64,000 nt of DNA from contig NZ_JACHNA010000001.1 of the NCBI RefSeq assembly GCF_014205175.1, positions 496,001 through 560,000 of the forward strand, written 5' to 3'. The translations under genes were made by a program, and so were the position numbers. A model generated the notes under the pieces. The model saw only the letters and a list, made by a program, of their open reading frames with translations, did not search any database and was not told the origin of the DNA. This stretch comes from Micrococcus cohnii (lineage in GTDB: Bacteria; Actinomycetota; Actinomycetes; Actinomycetales; Micrococcaceae). Below, in pieces: positions 1 to 13,782 of the stretch. How positions within the stretch are numbered: the first letter of the stretch is position 1; each line of letters begins with the position of its first letter.

Positions 1-61
1 CGCCCTCGCCGAGGCCCTCGCCATTCTGGGCCTGGTCTTCGCCTTCGTCATCGGCGGCTGA
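1..61 (+). CDS. atpE: ATP synthase subunit c, C-terminal end (partial)
   Basis: Only the last 19 codons are in the window. They read ALAEALAILGLVFAFVIGG and a TGA stop. This is the second transmembrane helix of the proteolipid ring subunit c. The Glu of the ALAEAL motif sits where the ion-binding carboxylate lies in other c subunits, so the ring should carry protons through Glu. The gene leads directly into atpF, in the usual order of the ATP synthase operon. Upstream genes and the operon promoter are outside the window. Confidence 0.9.
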   Translation, partial: ALAEALAILGLVFAFVIGG

Positions 62-147
62 CTCCTGCCTCGCAGCCAGGGGCGTGAGACGGCAGCGCGC
101 CGTCGCCGTCCCGTGAACGTAGGACTCACAGACCGAAGGATGGTTGA

Positions 148-1517
<1,370 letters not shown>

Positions 1518-1559
1518 GCGCCGTCTCCGCACGGGAGAGCGAACCTACGAACCTCACGC

Positions 1560-1579
1560 ATCATCGTCACGTCGATGAT
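1560..1579 (+). other. small hairpin in the atpH-atpA gap
   Basis: Inverted repeat ATCATCG (1560-1566) and CGATGAT (1573-1579) with a 6-nt loop. It lies 30 nt before the atpA start and ends before the purine-rich ribosome-binding region (AGAGAGCAGGGA). It has no T-tract. It could mark an mRNA processing or stability site that helps set subunit ratios; this is inference. Confidence 0.35.
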
Positions 1580-1608
1580 CACCAACGCAAAGAGAGCAGG
1601 GACTGCAG

Positions 1609-3243
1609 ATGGCCGACTTGACCATCAATGCTGACGATGTCCGCAATGCCTTGAACGACTTCGCGGCATCGTACGAACCGACCGGCAACGAGCGCACCGA
1701 GGTGGGCCACGTGCTCACCGCCGCGGACGGCATCGCCCGTGTGGAGGGGCTGCCCTCCGTCATGGCGAACGAGCTGCTGCGCTTCGAGGACGGCACCCTG
1801 GGCCTGGCCCAGAACCTCGAGGCCCGCGAGATCGGCGTGGTCGTGCTGGGCGAGTTCCAGCACATCCGCGAGGGCATGCAGGTGCACCGCACCGGGGAGG
1901 TCCTCTCCGTGCCGGTGGGCGACGCCTTCATGGGCCGCGTGGTGGACCCGCTGGGCCAGCCGCTCGATGACATGGGACCGATCGAGGCCGAGGGCCGTCG
2001 TGCCCTCGAGCTGCAGGCTCCGACCGTGACCGAGCGCAAGTCGGTGCACGAGCCGCTGCAGACCGGCATGAAGGCCATCGACGCGATGATCCCGATCGGC
2101 CGCGGCCAGCGTCAGCTGATCATCGGCGACCGCCAGACCGGCAAGACCGCGATCGCCGTGGACACGATCCTGAACCAGAAGGCCAACTGGGAGTCGGGCG
2201 ACGTCAACAAGCAGGTGCGCTGCGTGTACGTGGCCGTGGGCCAGAAGGCCTCGACGATCGCCGGCGTCCGCGCGACCCTCGAGGAGCACGGCGCGCTGGA
2301 GTACACCACGATCGTCGCCTCCCCGGCCTCGGACCCGGCGGGCTTCAAGTACCTGGCTCCGTACGCGGGCTCGGCCATCGGCCAGCACTGGATGTACGGC
2401 GGCAAGCACGTGCTGATCATCTTCGACGACCTGTCGAAGCAGGCCGAGGCCTACCGTGCCGTCTCCCTGCTGCTGCGTCGTCCGCCGGGACGCGAGGCCT
2501 ACCCGGGCGATGTGTTCTACCTGCACTCCCGCCTGCTCGAGCGCTGCGCAAAGCTCTCGGACGAGATGGGCGCGGGCTCGATGACCGGTCTGCCGATCAT
2601 CGAGACCAAGGCGAACGATGTGTCGGCCTACATCCCGACCAACGTCATCTCGATCACCGACGGCCAGATCTTCCTGCAGTCGGACCTGTTCAACGCCAAC
2701 CAGCGCCCTGCCGTGGACGTGGGCATCTCGGTGTCCCGCGTCGGCGGCGCCGCGCAGGTCAAGGCCATGAAGAAGGTCTCCGGCACCCTGAAGCTGGATC
2801 TCGCCCAGTACCGCGACATGCAGGCCTTCTCGATGTTCGCCTCGGATCTGGACCCGGCCACGCGTCGTCAGCTCGCCCGCGGTGAGCGCCTCATGGAGCT
2901 GCTCAAGCAGCCGCAGTACTCGCCGTACCCGGTGGAGGAGCAGGTCGTCTCGATCTGGGCCGGCTCGAAGGGGCACCTGGACGAGGTGCCCGTCAGCGAC
3001 GTGCTGCGCTTCGAGCAGGAGTTCATCGATCACCTGCGCCGCAAGGACCTGGTCCTGCCGGCCATTGCCGACACCGGCAAGATCGAGGACGACACGCTCG
3101 AGGTCCTGACCCGCGAGATCGAGGACTTCAAGAAGGGCTTCCAGCATTCGGGCAGCGACGGCGTCGCGGCCGGCACTGAGGAGCATCAGGCGATCGACTC
3201 CGGCGACGTCGCCCAGGAGCAGATCACCAAGCAGAAGCGCTGA
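1609..3243 (+). CDS. atpA: F1Fo ATP synthase subunit alpha
   Basis: 544 aa, the regulatory nucleotide-binding subunit of the alpha3beta3 hexamer. The P-loop GDRQTGKT lies at about residues 173-180. The signature [17 protein letters not shown] is intact. Length is close to the family norm, with a slightly long charged C-terminus. The ATG follows the SD-like AGAGAGCAGGGA. It is followed by a very stable hairpin before atpG. Confidence 0.98.
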   Translation: MADLTINADDVRNALNDFAASYEPTGNERTEVGHVLTAADGIARVEGLPSVMANELLRFEDGTLGLAQNLEAREIGVVVLGEFQHIREGMQVHRTGEVLSVPVGDAFMGRVVDPLGQPLDDMGPIEAEGRRALELQAPTVTERKSVHEPLQTGMKAIDAMIPIGRGQRQLIIGDRQTGKTAIAVDTILNQKANWESGDVNKQVRCVYVAVGQKASTIAGVRATLEEHGALEYTTIVASPASDPAGFKYLAPYAGSAIGQHWMYGGKHVLIIFDDLSKQAEAYRAVSLLLRRPPGREAYPGDVFYLHSRLLERCAKLSDEMGAGSMTGLPIIETKANDVSAYIPTNVISITDGQIFLQSDLFNANQRPAVDVGISVSRVGGAAQVKAMKKVSGTLKLDLAQYRDMQAFSMFASDLDPATRRQLARGERLMELLKQPQYSPYPVEEQVVSIWAGSKGHLDEVPVSDVLRFEQEFIDHLRRKDLVLPAIADTGKIEDDTLEVLTREIEDFKKGFQHSGSDGVAAGTEEHQAIDSGDVAQEQITKQKR

Positions 3244-3257
3244 CCAGCGTGAAGTGA

Positions 3258-3295
3258 CCGGGCGGTCCGGCGTCAGCCGGCGCCGGACCGCCCGG
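3258..3295 (+). other. strong hairpin between atpA and atpG
   Basis: Perfect 15-bp inverted repeat (arms 3258-3272 and 3281-3295, both GC-rich) around an 8-nt loop, just after the atpA stop and 23 nt before atpG. There is no T-tract after it. It probably protects the 3' end of the upstream message or causes partial termination inside the operon. It may also be a processing site. Confidence 0.6.
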
Positions 3296-3318
3296 GCTCC
3301 ACCAGGGAAAGGACCACC

Positions 3319-5728
<2,410 letters not shown>

Positions 5729-5733
5729 TCGGG

Positions 5734-6009
5734 ATGGCTGAGCTGAACGTTCAGATCGTCTCCGAGGAGCGTGCCGTGTGGGAGGGGACCGCATCCTCGA
5801 TCTCCGCGCGCACCATCAACGGTGAGATCGGCATCATGCCCGGCCACACCCCGCTGCTCGCCGTCCTCGGCGACGGCGAGGTCGTGGTGCGAGCCACCGA
5901 CGGTCAGACCATCACGGCGCAGGCCGAGGGCGGCTTCTTCTCGGTGGACAACGACACCGTCGTGATCGCCGCGCACAGCGCCTCGCTCGGGTCGGCCGCC
6001 ACGGCCTGA
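5734..6009 (+). CDS. atpC: F1Fo ATP synthase subunit epsilon, short form
   Basis: 91 aa. It contains the N-terminal beta-sandwich (MAELNVQIVSEERAVWEG, then NGEIGIMPGHTPLLAVL, then GGFFSVDNDTVVI) and then stops. The two C-terminal helices found in epsilon subunits of about 130 aa, which act as an inhibitory arm, are absent. The ATG at 5734 lies 5 nt after the atpD stop, with CGGG as a weak ribosome-binding site, so translation is probably coupled. It is the last gene of the operon; a strong hairpin follows. Confidence 0.93.
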   Translation: MAELNVQIVSEERAVWEGTASSISARTINGEIGIMPGHTPLLAVLGDGEVVVRATDGQTITAQAEGGFFSVDNDTVVIAAHSASLGSAATA

Positions 6010-6047
6010 CCCCCGCTCACCCGACGCGGACCGTCCCGACGGTCCCG

Positions 6048-6092
6048 GCCTCAGGCCCGACACCGGATCCGCTCCGGTGCCGGGCCTGAGGC
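6048..6092 (+). terminator. terminator between the convergent atpC and nagA
   Basis: 20-bp inverted repeat with one mismatch (arms 6048-6067 and 6073-6092) around the 5-nt loop TCCGC. It lies 38 nt after the atpC stop and 77 nt after the nagA stop on the other strand. It can therefore work in both directions. There is no clear T-tract, as is common in high-GC actinobacteria. Confidence 0.8.
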
Positions 6093-6168
6093 GCGTCAGG
6101 AGGGTCTGCTGGGCCGACGTGGCCCGCTCGCCACCGGCGCACGCTCGCCACTGGCCCGGTCCTCCGGC

Positions 6169-7386
6169 TCAGCGTCGCCAGAGGACCCAGCCGTGGGACC
6201 GCCGCTGCTCGGGGTCCAGGCTGCGGCGGGGCACGCTCGTGACCGCGGGCACGAGGGCCTCGACCGGCGTTCCCTGACGCAGCAGGCGCAGGAACTGGGC
6301 GTCGAGACTGGACGCGCCGCCCGCGAGCGTCGGCGCTGTCCGTCCGCGGCGGTCGTCGGGCTCGCCCGGGCCGAGGCACGGCACGGCGTCGCGACTGTGC
6401 AGCAGGGCGTGGCCGAGGCGCAGGGAGGCGTCGTCACCGGCTCCGGTGGCGGCCACCGCGTCGGAGACCAACAGCAGCGCCCCGCGCAGGGACCGATCGC
6501 CCAGCAGCGCGGCCACCAGAGCGTCATCGACGTGGACGCCGTCGGCGATGAGCTCGAGTCGGGCGTGCCCGGCTCGGCCGGCGGCGAGGGCCGACGGCAC
6601 CGGTCCGGGATCGCGGTGGTGGAAGCCGCGCATCGCGTTGAACAGGTGCGTCACCACGGTGTTCGCGTCGGCCTCGTCGCGGTGATCTCCGCCATCGGCG
6701 GCAGCCGCGAGGGCGCCGGCCATGGTCGGCATGTCGGCGTCGGTGTGCCCCGGGCAGGCGAGCACGCCGCGGCCGCGCAACTGTGCGGCCAGCTCCGCCG
6801 CGCCGTCCAGTTCTGGGGCGTAGGTCATGGCGCGCAGCAGACCTCGGGGCAGCCCGTCCAGCCACGCGCGGAGGCGCCGCCCGGCACGGCTGCGGGGCTG
6901 CAGCAGCACCGATGACGGGTGCGCACCGGCGCGGTCGGGGGAGAGGAACGGGCCCTCGAGGTGCACCCCGGCCAGCAGCCCGCGCCGCCACAGGGGCTCG
7001 AGCCGGGCCACCGCGCAGACCGTCTGCTCCTCGGCCAGTGACGGCAGCGAGCCGATCACGTGTTCCACACCGGCGGCCCGCCGAGCGCGCAGCCAGTGCT
7101 CGGCCTGCTCGGTCCAACAGGTGGCCAGGTCGACGCCGGCACCGCCGTGGACGTGATGGTCCATCAGGGACGGGGTCAGCAGCAGCGACTCGTCCCGCTC
7201 AGCCCGTGCCACCCCGGCCTCGGCGCTCGCGGCCGGAGACCATCCGGTGACGCGGCCGTCCTCGACCCGCACGAGGGCCTCGCCGAGCGGGGAGCCCGGT
7301 CGCCCGTCGTGCATCGGCACGCGGACGTCGTGCACCGGAGCGGCGCCGACGACGACCAGGGACTCAGAACAGGCGTGAGTCCGCAT
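6169..7386 (-). CDS. nagA: N-acetylglucosamine-6-phosphate deacetylase
   Basis: 405 aa, amidohydrolase fold. It should remove acetate from GlcNAc-6-P during amino-sugar use or wall recycling. Visible motifs are the metal site [40 protein letters not shown] and the active-site region [13 protein letters not shown]. The C-terminus ends [19 protein letters not shown] and lacks the final G-x-I-x-x-G-x-x-A-D-L-V strand that usually closes the small beta-domain. It may be shortened. Its start overlaps the nucS stop by 23 nt, so the pair is probably one transcript. Confidence 0.85.
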   Translation of the reverse strand: MRTHACSESLVVVGAAPVHDVRVPMHDGRPGSPLGEALVRVEDGRVTGWSPAASAEAGVARAERDESLLLTPSLMDHHVHGGAGVDLATCWTEQAEHWLRARRAAGVEHVIGSLPSLAEEQTVCAVARLEPLWRRGLLAGVHLEGPFLSPDRAGAHPSSVLLQPRSRAGRRLRAWLDGLPRGLLRAMTYAPELDGAAELAAQLRGRGVLACPGHTDADMPTMAGALAAAADGGDHRDEADANTVVTHLFNAMRGFHHRDPGPVPSALAAGRAGHARLELIADGVHVDDALVAALLGDRSLRGALLLVSDAVAATGAGDDASLRLGHALLHSRDAVPCLGPGEPDDRRGRTAPTLAGGASSLDAQFLRLLRQGTPVEALVPAVTSVPRRSLDPEQRRSHGWVLWRR

Positions 7387-8059
7387 CGTCCACCCCGCGC
7401 ATCGCGTCGTAGTCCAGGGTGAGGCAGCGGATCCCGCGGTCCTCGGCCAACGTCCGGGCCTGCGGCTTGATCTGCTGGGCGGCGAAGACCCCGCGCACCG
7501 GTGCCAGACGAGGGTCGCGGTTCATCAGTTCCAGGTAGCGGCTGAGCTGTTCGACGCCGTCGATATCGCCGCGGCGCTTGAGCTCGACGGCCACCGTCGC
7601 GCCCTCGGAATCACGGGCGAGGATGTCGACCGGGCCGATCGCCGTCATGTATTCGCGCCGCACGAGCGTGTACCCGTCGCCGAGCGTCTCGATCTGCTCG
7701 GCCAGCAGGCGCTGCAGGTCGGCCTCGACACCGTCCTTGACCAGGCCGGGGTCGATGCCGAGGTCGTGGGAGACGTCGGAGTGGATCGTGTGCAGCAGCA
7801 CGGTCAGCCGGTCGTCGGACTTCTTGGCTTGCACGCGCCACACCTCGGTCGCGCCCTGTGCGGCCTGGTCCTCCGAGGGCTGCTCGACGTGCAGTGTGGC
7901 CGGCGGCGACATCCAGTTCAGCGGCTTGTAGGAACCGCCGTCGGAGTGCACGAGGACGGAGCCATCGGCCTTGACCATCAGCAGGCGGGTCGCGGCGGGA
8001 AGGTGGGCGTTCAGCCGGCCTTCGTAGGTCACGGAACAGTGGGCAATCACCAGACGCAC
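7364..8059 (-). CDS. nucS: mismatch endonuclease NucS/EndoMS
   Basis: 231 aa. In actinobacteria and archaea without MutS/MutL this enzyme cuts both strands at G-T, G-G and T-T mismatches. The N-terminal domain starts [20 protein letters not shown] and contains [10 protein letters not shown]. The C-terminal RecB-like nuclease domain shows GPVDILARD and VAVELKRRG, which supply the D and E-x-K catalytic residues. I chose the GTG at 8059 because it matches the family N-terminus and because a -10 box TACACT (complement of 8066-8071) lies 6 nt before it, which suggests a leaderless mRNA. Confidence 0.94.
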   Translation of the reverse strand: MRLVIAHCSVTYEGRLNAHLPAATRLLMVKADGSVLVHSDGGSYKPLNWMSPPATLHVEQPSEDQAAQGATEVWRVQAKKSDDRLTVLLHTIHSDVSHDLGIDPGLVKDGVEADLQRLLAEQIETLGDGYTLVRREYMTAIGPVDILARDSEGATVAVELKRRGDIDGVEQLSRYLELMNRDPRLAPVRGVFAAQQIKPQARTLAEDRGIRCLTLDYDAMRGVDDADSRLF

Positions 8060-8119
8060 CGGACCAGTGTACGGGCCGGTTCCTGCAGGGCCCGTCCGGG
8101 CTGTGCCACGATGGGCCGC
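8060..8119. promoter_or_regulatory. divergent promoters of nucS and the small Cys-motif gene
   Basis: A 60-bp gap with a -10 box for each gene: TACACT on the minus strand (8066-8071), 6 nt before the nucS GTG, and a weaker CACGAT on the plus strand (8107-8112), 7 nt before the GTG at 8120. Neither start has a Shine-Dalgarno sequence, so both messages look leaderless. Confidence 0.5.
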
Positions 8120-8464
8120 GTGCCTCGCAAGAACTCGCGCCGCCGCCGCGGCACCCGTACGCCGGCCCCGGGAGCGGGACGCCGTCCCGCCGGACCGGGA
8201 CGCGCTGACGCACTCGAGGCGATGCTGGGCATCGACACCGGCTACAGCCATGATCTGGCCGGCGACGGTGGCTGGCACGTGCGGCAGATCCCGGCGTGGC
8301 GGGCTGTGAAGGACTACACCTGCCCCGGATGCGGCCGCACCATCCGTCAGGGCGTGGCGCATCTGGTCGCGTGGCGCAGCGACTGGATCATGGGCGATGA
8401 GGAGGCGGCCGCCGACCGCCGCCATTGGCACCCGGTGTGCTGGCGGACCCGCCCGACGCGCTGA
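8120..8464 (+). CDS. conserved actinobacterial protein with a CPGC zinc-ribbon-like motif
   Basis: 114 aa. An Arg/Lys-rich N-terminus ([13 protein letters not shown]) is followed by a small domain with [20 protein letters not shown] and a late RRHWHPVCW. The two Cys of CPGC plus the later His and Cys could bind a metal. Similar short proteins are common in actinobacteria and some are named ATP/GTP-binding protein without support. I find no catalytic motif. An in-frame ATG at 8111 would add three residues; GTG 8120 is preferred because a -10-like CACGAT ends 7 nt before it. Divergent from nucS. Confidence 0.75.
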   Translation: MPRKNSRRRRGTRTPAPGAGRRPAGPGRADALEAMLGIDTGYSHDLAGDGGWHVRQIPAWRAVKDYTCPGCGRTIRQGVAHLVAWRSDWIMGDEEAAADRRHWHPVCWRTRPTR

Positions 8465-8476
8465 GCGCGCGCTGCC

Positions 8477-9745
8477 TCAGCGGCGGTCCTGCCGGGGGAT
8501 GAACACCTCGCGCAGCAGCAGCATGACGGCCGCGGCCGTCGGGATCGCCATGAGCGCGCCGAGCACGCCCAGCAGCGTGCCGCCGGCGATCACGGCGATG
8601 ACGGCGACGGTCGCGGGCACGGCGACGGCGCGTCGCATCACGCGGGGGGAGACCACGTAGGCCTCGATCTGCAGGTACAGGAAGTAGATGGCCGCGAACA
8701 CGGCGGCGGTCTGCCAGGAGACGGTCAGCGAGATCAACGTGAGCAGGATGCCGCCGAGCATGGCCCCGACCAGCGGGACGAACGCGAACAGGGCCGCCAC
8801 GAACGCCAACAGCGCGGGGAACGGCGCGCCGACGATCATCAGGGCGATGAACGCGACCACGCCGTTGAGCAGCGCCACGAGGGACTGGCCCATCACGTAG
8901 TGGCCGACTGAGGAGGTGATTTCCTCTGCGAGGTACTCCACGCGGGCTCGCTTGGAGTGCGGGGCCAGCCGGTAGGCCCAGTACTTGATGTGCGGCAGCG
9001 AGGCGAGGAAGTAGAGCGTGAGCACGAGGATCACGATCGTCGAGCTGACCGCGTTCATCAGGGCCGTGCCGATGCCGACGAACGTGGTGGCCAGTCGCTC
9101 TGGGTCGCCGCCGGCGCCGCCTCCCGCCAGCTGCGCCTGGATGGCCTCCTGCACGTGGAACTGGCGGTCCAGCTCTTGGAACCAGGCGGACGCCATGATC
9201 TCGTCGATCGTTCCCGGCAGGCCCTGCACGAACTGGGTGCCCTGGTCGATCACCGTCGGCACGAGCAGCGCGAGGAATGCCGCGAGCAGGGCGGCCAGGC
9301 CGAGCACGGCGGCGCTCACGCCGACCCCGCGCGGGGCTCCCCAGGACTCGAAGCGGCGCACGATCGGGTCCAGGCCGAGGGCGATGAACAGCGAGGCCAT
9401 GATCCACACCAGCAGCTGCTGGTTGGCGGAGATGACCGTGAAGATCACCAGCGCCAGGCCGACGCCCGTGGTCAGAAGGAATCCGAGGGCCACGGGCGAG
9501 CCGAACTGCAGCCCGCTGTGCGGACGGTCGTGACGATCAACCGGCCGGGCCGGGTCGCCGTACCCGGCCGGTTCCTGACCGTCCTCGTCCGTCGGGGCCG
9601 GAGCCACGGCCCGGTCGTGACACTCCTGCACCGTGAAGGTCGGCCGAGGACGCGCAGGGTTGAGCCGGCGCGCCCGCTCGAGCAGCCGTGCCGTCCGAGA
9701 GGCGGGCGCGCGGTCACCGGGGAGGGAGTCGCCGTGCTGGTCCAC
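8477..9745 (-). CDS. AI-2E family membrane permease
   Basis: 422 aa with about eight predicted membrane segments. The first pair lies after a polar N-terminus of about 90 residues (VALGFLLTTGVGLALVIFTV, then LLVWIMASLFIALGLDPIVR). The stretch FVPLVGAMLGGILLTLISL is the family signature. Members include exporters of AI-2, Na+/H+ antiporters and unassigned permeases, so the substrate is unknown. GTG 9745 is chosen over a longer form from 9898 because the -10 box TACCCT (complement of 9753-9758) lies 7 nt before it. The protein ends RQDRR. Confidence 0.85.
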   Translation of the reverse strand: MDQHGDSLPGDRAPASRTARLLERARRLNPARPRPTFTVQECHDRAVAPAPTDEDGQEPAGYGDPARPVDRHDRPHSGLQFGSPVALGFLLTTGVGLALVIFTVISANQQLLVWIMASLFIALGLDPIVRRFESWGAPRGVGVSAAVLGLAALLAAFLALLVPTVIDQGTQFVQGLPGTIDEIMASAWFQELDRQFHVQEAIQAQLAGGGAGGDPERLATTFVGIGTALMNAVSSTIVILVLTLYFLASLPHIKYWAYRLAPHSKRARVEYLAEEITSSVGHYVMGQSLVALLNGVVAFIALMIVGAPFPALLAFVAALFAFVPLVGAMLGGILLTLISLTVSWQTAAVFAAIYFLYLQIEAYVVSPRVMRRAVAVPATVAVIAVIAGGTLLGVLGALMAIPTAAAVMLLLREVFIPRQDRR

Positions 9746-9917
9746 ACCGGACAGGGTACGGGAGGGCGCCCACCGGGAGCCCGCGCCCGTCCGCCCGCGG
9801 AGCAGCGCCCCGCGGACCGGAACTGCCGCGTCCGCGCCGATGAGGCGACGGACGGGGCCGCCAGGCGCTAGCGTGGGCCCTCGGACCACGTGGAGCACGT
9901 CAAGGAGTCACACTGCC

Positions 9918-10913
9918 ATGCCGACGAACACCCCTCAGCCCTCGCGCTCCGGCGCGGACCCGATGAGCCGAGCCGCGAGCCTGCGCGGCGCGGTGGACCT
10001 GTCGAGCCTGGCCGGGCCCGCCCCCGCCGCGGCAGCCGGTCCTGCCGCGGGTGCCGAGGCGGCCGGTCAGGCCGGTTCCGCCGACGGGTCCTGGGTCATC
10101 GGGCAGGCCGACCAGCAGGTGCTGCAGCAGCTCGTGCAGCTCTCCGCTCAGGTGCCAGTGCTGGTGCACCTGGATCTGCCCGGTGATGAGTCGTCGCAGC
10201 AGCTCTTCGACGTCTTCGCCGATGCCGTCGACGCCCAGGGCGGCCGCATGGTCATGGCCCGCGTCGACGCGCAGGCGCAGCCGCAGCTGCTGCAGGCGTT
10301 CGGCCTGCAGGCCGGGCCCGCCGTCGTCGGGCTCGTGGGGGGTCAGCCGGTGCCGTTGGTCAACCAGCCGGTACCCGCGGACGTCGTGCAGGATCTGATG
10401 GGCCAGATTCTGCAGGTCGCTCAGCAGAACGGGGTCTCGGGGCAGGTTCCGCCCGTCGCCGAGTCCCGTCCGGGCGCCCAGGACCCTGAGCCGGCCCCGA
10501 TCCCCGAATCGCACCGGGCCGCCCACGAGGCGCTTGCGAATGACGATGCGCAGGGCGCCGTCGCGGCGTGGGAGAAGGCCCTCAACGAGAACCCGGCCGA
10601 CGAGGCCGCTGTGCAGGGTCTGGCCGCGGCGAAGCTGATGGTGCGCACGCAGCACGCCGATCTCGCCGCCGCGCGCGAGGCGGCGGCGCAGAACCCGGAC
10701 GATGTGGACGCGCAGATCGCCGTCGCGGACCTGGACGTGCTCGGCGGGCACGTCGAGGACGCGTTCTCACGCCTGGTGCGGTTCATCAGCGCGCACCGTG
10801 ACGAGCACCGCGAGACAGCCCGTCAGCACCTGGTGGAGCTGTACACGGTCGTCGGGGGAGAGGACCCGCGGGTGAACACGTCGCGTCGGCAGTTGGCCAT
10901 GGCCCTGTTCTGA
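9918..10913 (+). CDS. thioredoxin-fold/TPR protein, CnoX (YbbN)-like
   Basis: 331 aa. A low-complexity Ala/Gly N-terminus is followed by a thioredoxin-like domain at about residues 55-165 (VPVLVHLDLPGDESSQQ, then MARVDAQAQPQLLQAFGL). The C-terminal half is TPR-like (AHEALANDDAQGAVAAWEKA). The CxxC redox pair is missing, so it cannot act as an oxidoreductase; chaperone-like binding, as in CnoX, is more likely. AAGGAG about 10 nt before the ATG is a clear ribosome-binding site. The -10 box TAGCGT at 9869-9874 would give a leader of about 37 nt. Confidence 0.82.
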   Translation: MPTNTPQPSRSGADPMSRAASLRGAVDLSSLAGPAPAAAAGPAAGAEAAGQAGSADGSWVIGQADQQVLQQLVQLSAQVPVLVHLDLPGDESSQQLFDVFADAVDAQGGRMVMARVDAQAQPQLLQAFGLQAGPAVVGLVGGQPVPLVNQPVPADVVQDLMGQILQVAQQNGVSGQVPPVAESRPGAQDPEPAPIPESHRAAHEALANDDAQGAVAAWEKALNENPADEAAVQGLAAAKLMVRTQHADLAAAREAAAQNPDDVDAQIAVADLDVLGGHVEDAFSRLVRFISAHRDEHRETARQHLVELYTVVGGEDPRVNTSRRQLAMALF

Positions 10914-10976
10914 GCCGGCGCGTCGGGGGCGGGGACCGGTCGCGTTCGCGCGGTGCGGCGCTGATACGGTGCGACC

Positions 10977-11746
<770 letters not shown>

Positions 11747-11747
<1 letters not shown>

Positions 11748-13345
11748 TGCGCACCGTCGCGACCCTGATACGCCTGCGCTGGGCCCTGACCGTCAACAGC
11801 TGGCGCAAGTCCACCGCCACGCTCGTGCTGAGCATTCTGGGCGCCTTGTACTTCGGCGGCCTGGCTCTGATGGTCGTCGTCTCGCTGCTGCTCGGCCTGC
11901 CCGGGGTCGACCACGGCGTGCGTGCGGCCGTCACGATCGGCGCCGCCTCGGGCGTCGTCCTCGCCTGGGCGGTCCTGCCTCCGGTGCTCACGGGCGTCGA
12001 CGCGACGCTCGACCCGCGCAGCTTCCAGATGTTCCCGCTGCGTCGTGTGCCGCTGGTGACCGGTCTGGCCGTCGGCGCGCTGACGACGCCGATCGGCGTG
12101 TGCACGCTGCTGGTCTTGCTGGGCGTGGCCGCCTCTTGGTGGGACGTGCCCGGGGCCCTGCCCGTCGCCCTGGTCGGCGCCGGCGTGACGGCCGTGACCG
12201 CCGTGTGCCTGGGCTACGGCCTGACGGGCCTGCTCTCGGCGTACACCGGTCAGCGCCGCGTGCGCGAGGTCATCTCGCTGGTGCTGTTCGTGCCGCTGAT
12301 GCTCGGCGGCATTCTCATCAGCCAGGCGGTCGAGTCGCTCGCACAGATCGCCTCCGTGCTGCCCGCGGTCGCCGAGGCACTGGCCTGGACGCCGCTCGGC
12401 GCGGGCCTGGGCGCGGGCTCGGCCGCCGCCGGCGGTTCATTCGGCCTGGCGGCGGTGCGGCTGCTCGTCGCCCTGGGCTGGTGCGCGGGCGCCGTCTGGC
12501 TGTGGACGCTCGCCCTGCGGCGGATCGTCGAGCCCGTCACGGTCGTCGGCGCGAGGACGCGACCCGCCGGTGTGAGCGAGTCTCGACCGCTGCGCTGGCT
12601 CGGCCGGCCGGCCGCCGGACCCGTGACGGCCATCGCCGCGCGCTGCCAGGTGTACTGGCTTAAGGACCCCCGGTACTCCGCCTCGCTCGTGGCTCTGCCT
12701 CTGCTGGCCGTCATGATGGTCTGGTTCTCCCAGAGCGCCGCGGGTCCCGGCGCGATGCTGCTTTTCTTCCTGCCGCCGCTGGTCGCCTGGTCCCTGGGCT
12801 TCGCGATCAGCGCGGACATCGCCTACGACAACACGGCCTTCCACCTGCACATGGTCTCTGCCGTGGCTGGGGTACACGACCGGGCCGGACGCGCGCTCGC
12901 CGTCGCCCCGGGCGGGGTGAGCGCCACGGTGCTCACGAGCCTGTTCGCCGCGGGATTGGCGGACGCGTGGCACCACCTGCCCGCGCTGCTGGGCTTGAGC
13001 CTCGGCACCTTCGCGGTGATGCTCGGCCTGGCCTCGTTCGTCTCGGCCCGGTTCGTGTACCCGGTGCAGAAGCCGGGCGAGAGCCCGTTCGCGACGCCTC
13101 AGGGCTCGATGATGCGCACGGCCCTGGTGCAGGTCGCCACCATGGCGGTCAGCGCTCTGCTGACCCTGCCGATGCTCGGCCTCGCCGTCGCCTATGCGGT
13201 GACGCAGGCGGCATGGCTCGGCTGGGCGACCGGGGTGTTCTGCCTGCTCTGGGGCGCGGCGGCGCTGTGGCTGGGCATCCGCCTCGGCGGACGGTGGCTC
13301 GATCGGTGCCAGGCCGAGACCTTCCAGGCCGTGCAGTCGTTCTGA
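11747..13345 (+). CDS. ABC-2-like transporter permease
   Basis: 532 aa with roughly twelve hydrophobic segments in two halves, for example LVLSILGALYFGGLALMVVV near the start and ALLTLPMLGLAVAYAVTQ near the end. It probably forms the membrane channel for the preceding ATPase, whose stop its ATG overlaps. Both halves may be one fused permease, which removes the need for a second subunit. No substrate can be read from the sequence. Confidence 0.88.
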
Positions 13346-13406
13346 GCCGACCGTGCCGCCGCCCTCGGCAGTGGCCTCGGCGGCGCGGCGTCGTAGAATC
13401 GACCGC

Positions 13407-13769
13407 ATGACTGGCATCGCTGAGTTCGTGACGACCCCCCGCAGCAGCCTCGACTCCGTCTCGGCCCCGGCCGGCGGCGGCACCTCGGTGCTCGACCGTG
13501 AGGAGCAGCTGCAGAACGTCGAGCCCGGCGATCACGAGCGTTTCGCGCACTACGTCCGCAAGGAGAAGATCACCGAGTCGGCCGTGACCGGTGAGCCCGT
13601 GATCGCTCTGTGCGGCAAGGTGTGGGTGCCCGGCCGGGACCCGCAGCGTTTCCCGGTGTGCCCGCAGTGCAAGGAGATCTACGACGGTCTGCGCGAGCCG
13701 CAGGACGGCGGGGGCGACTCGGGCGGTTCGGGTCGTCGGGGCGGTTTCTTCGGCCGCGGTCGTCGCTGA
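13407..13769 (+). CDS. DUF3039 family protein
   Basis: 120 aa, typical of actinobacteria. The core shows HYVRKEKITESAVTG, EPVIALCGKVWVPGRDP and FPVCPQCKEIYDGL. The three Cys (LCGK, CPQC) suggest a small metal site. The tail is Gly/Arg-rich (GRRGGFFGRGRR) and may bind nucleic acid. The -10 box TAGAAT at 13394-13399 ends 7 nt before the ATG, which marks a leaderless start and excludes a longer form from 13353. The helicase gene follows after 13 nt. Confidence 0.88.
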   Translation: MTGIAEFVTTPRSSLDSVSAPAGGGTSVLDREEQLQNVEPGDHERFAHYVRKEKITESAVTGEPVIALCGKVWVPGRDPQRFPVCPQCKEIYDGLREPQDGGGDSGGSGRRGGFFGRGRR

Positions 13770-13782
13770 TCCGCGCCGGTTG

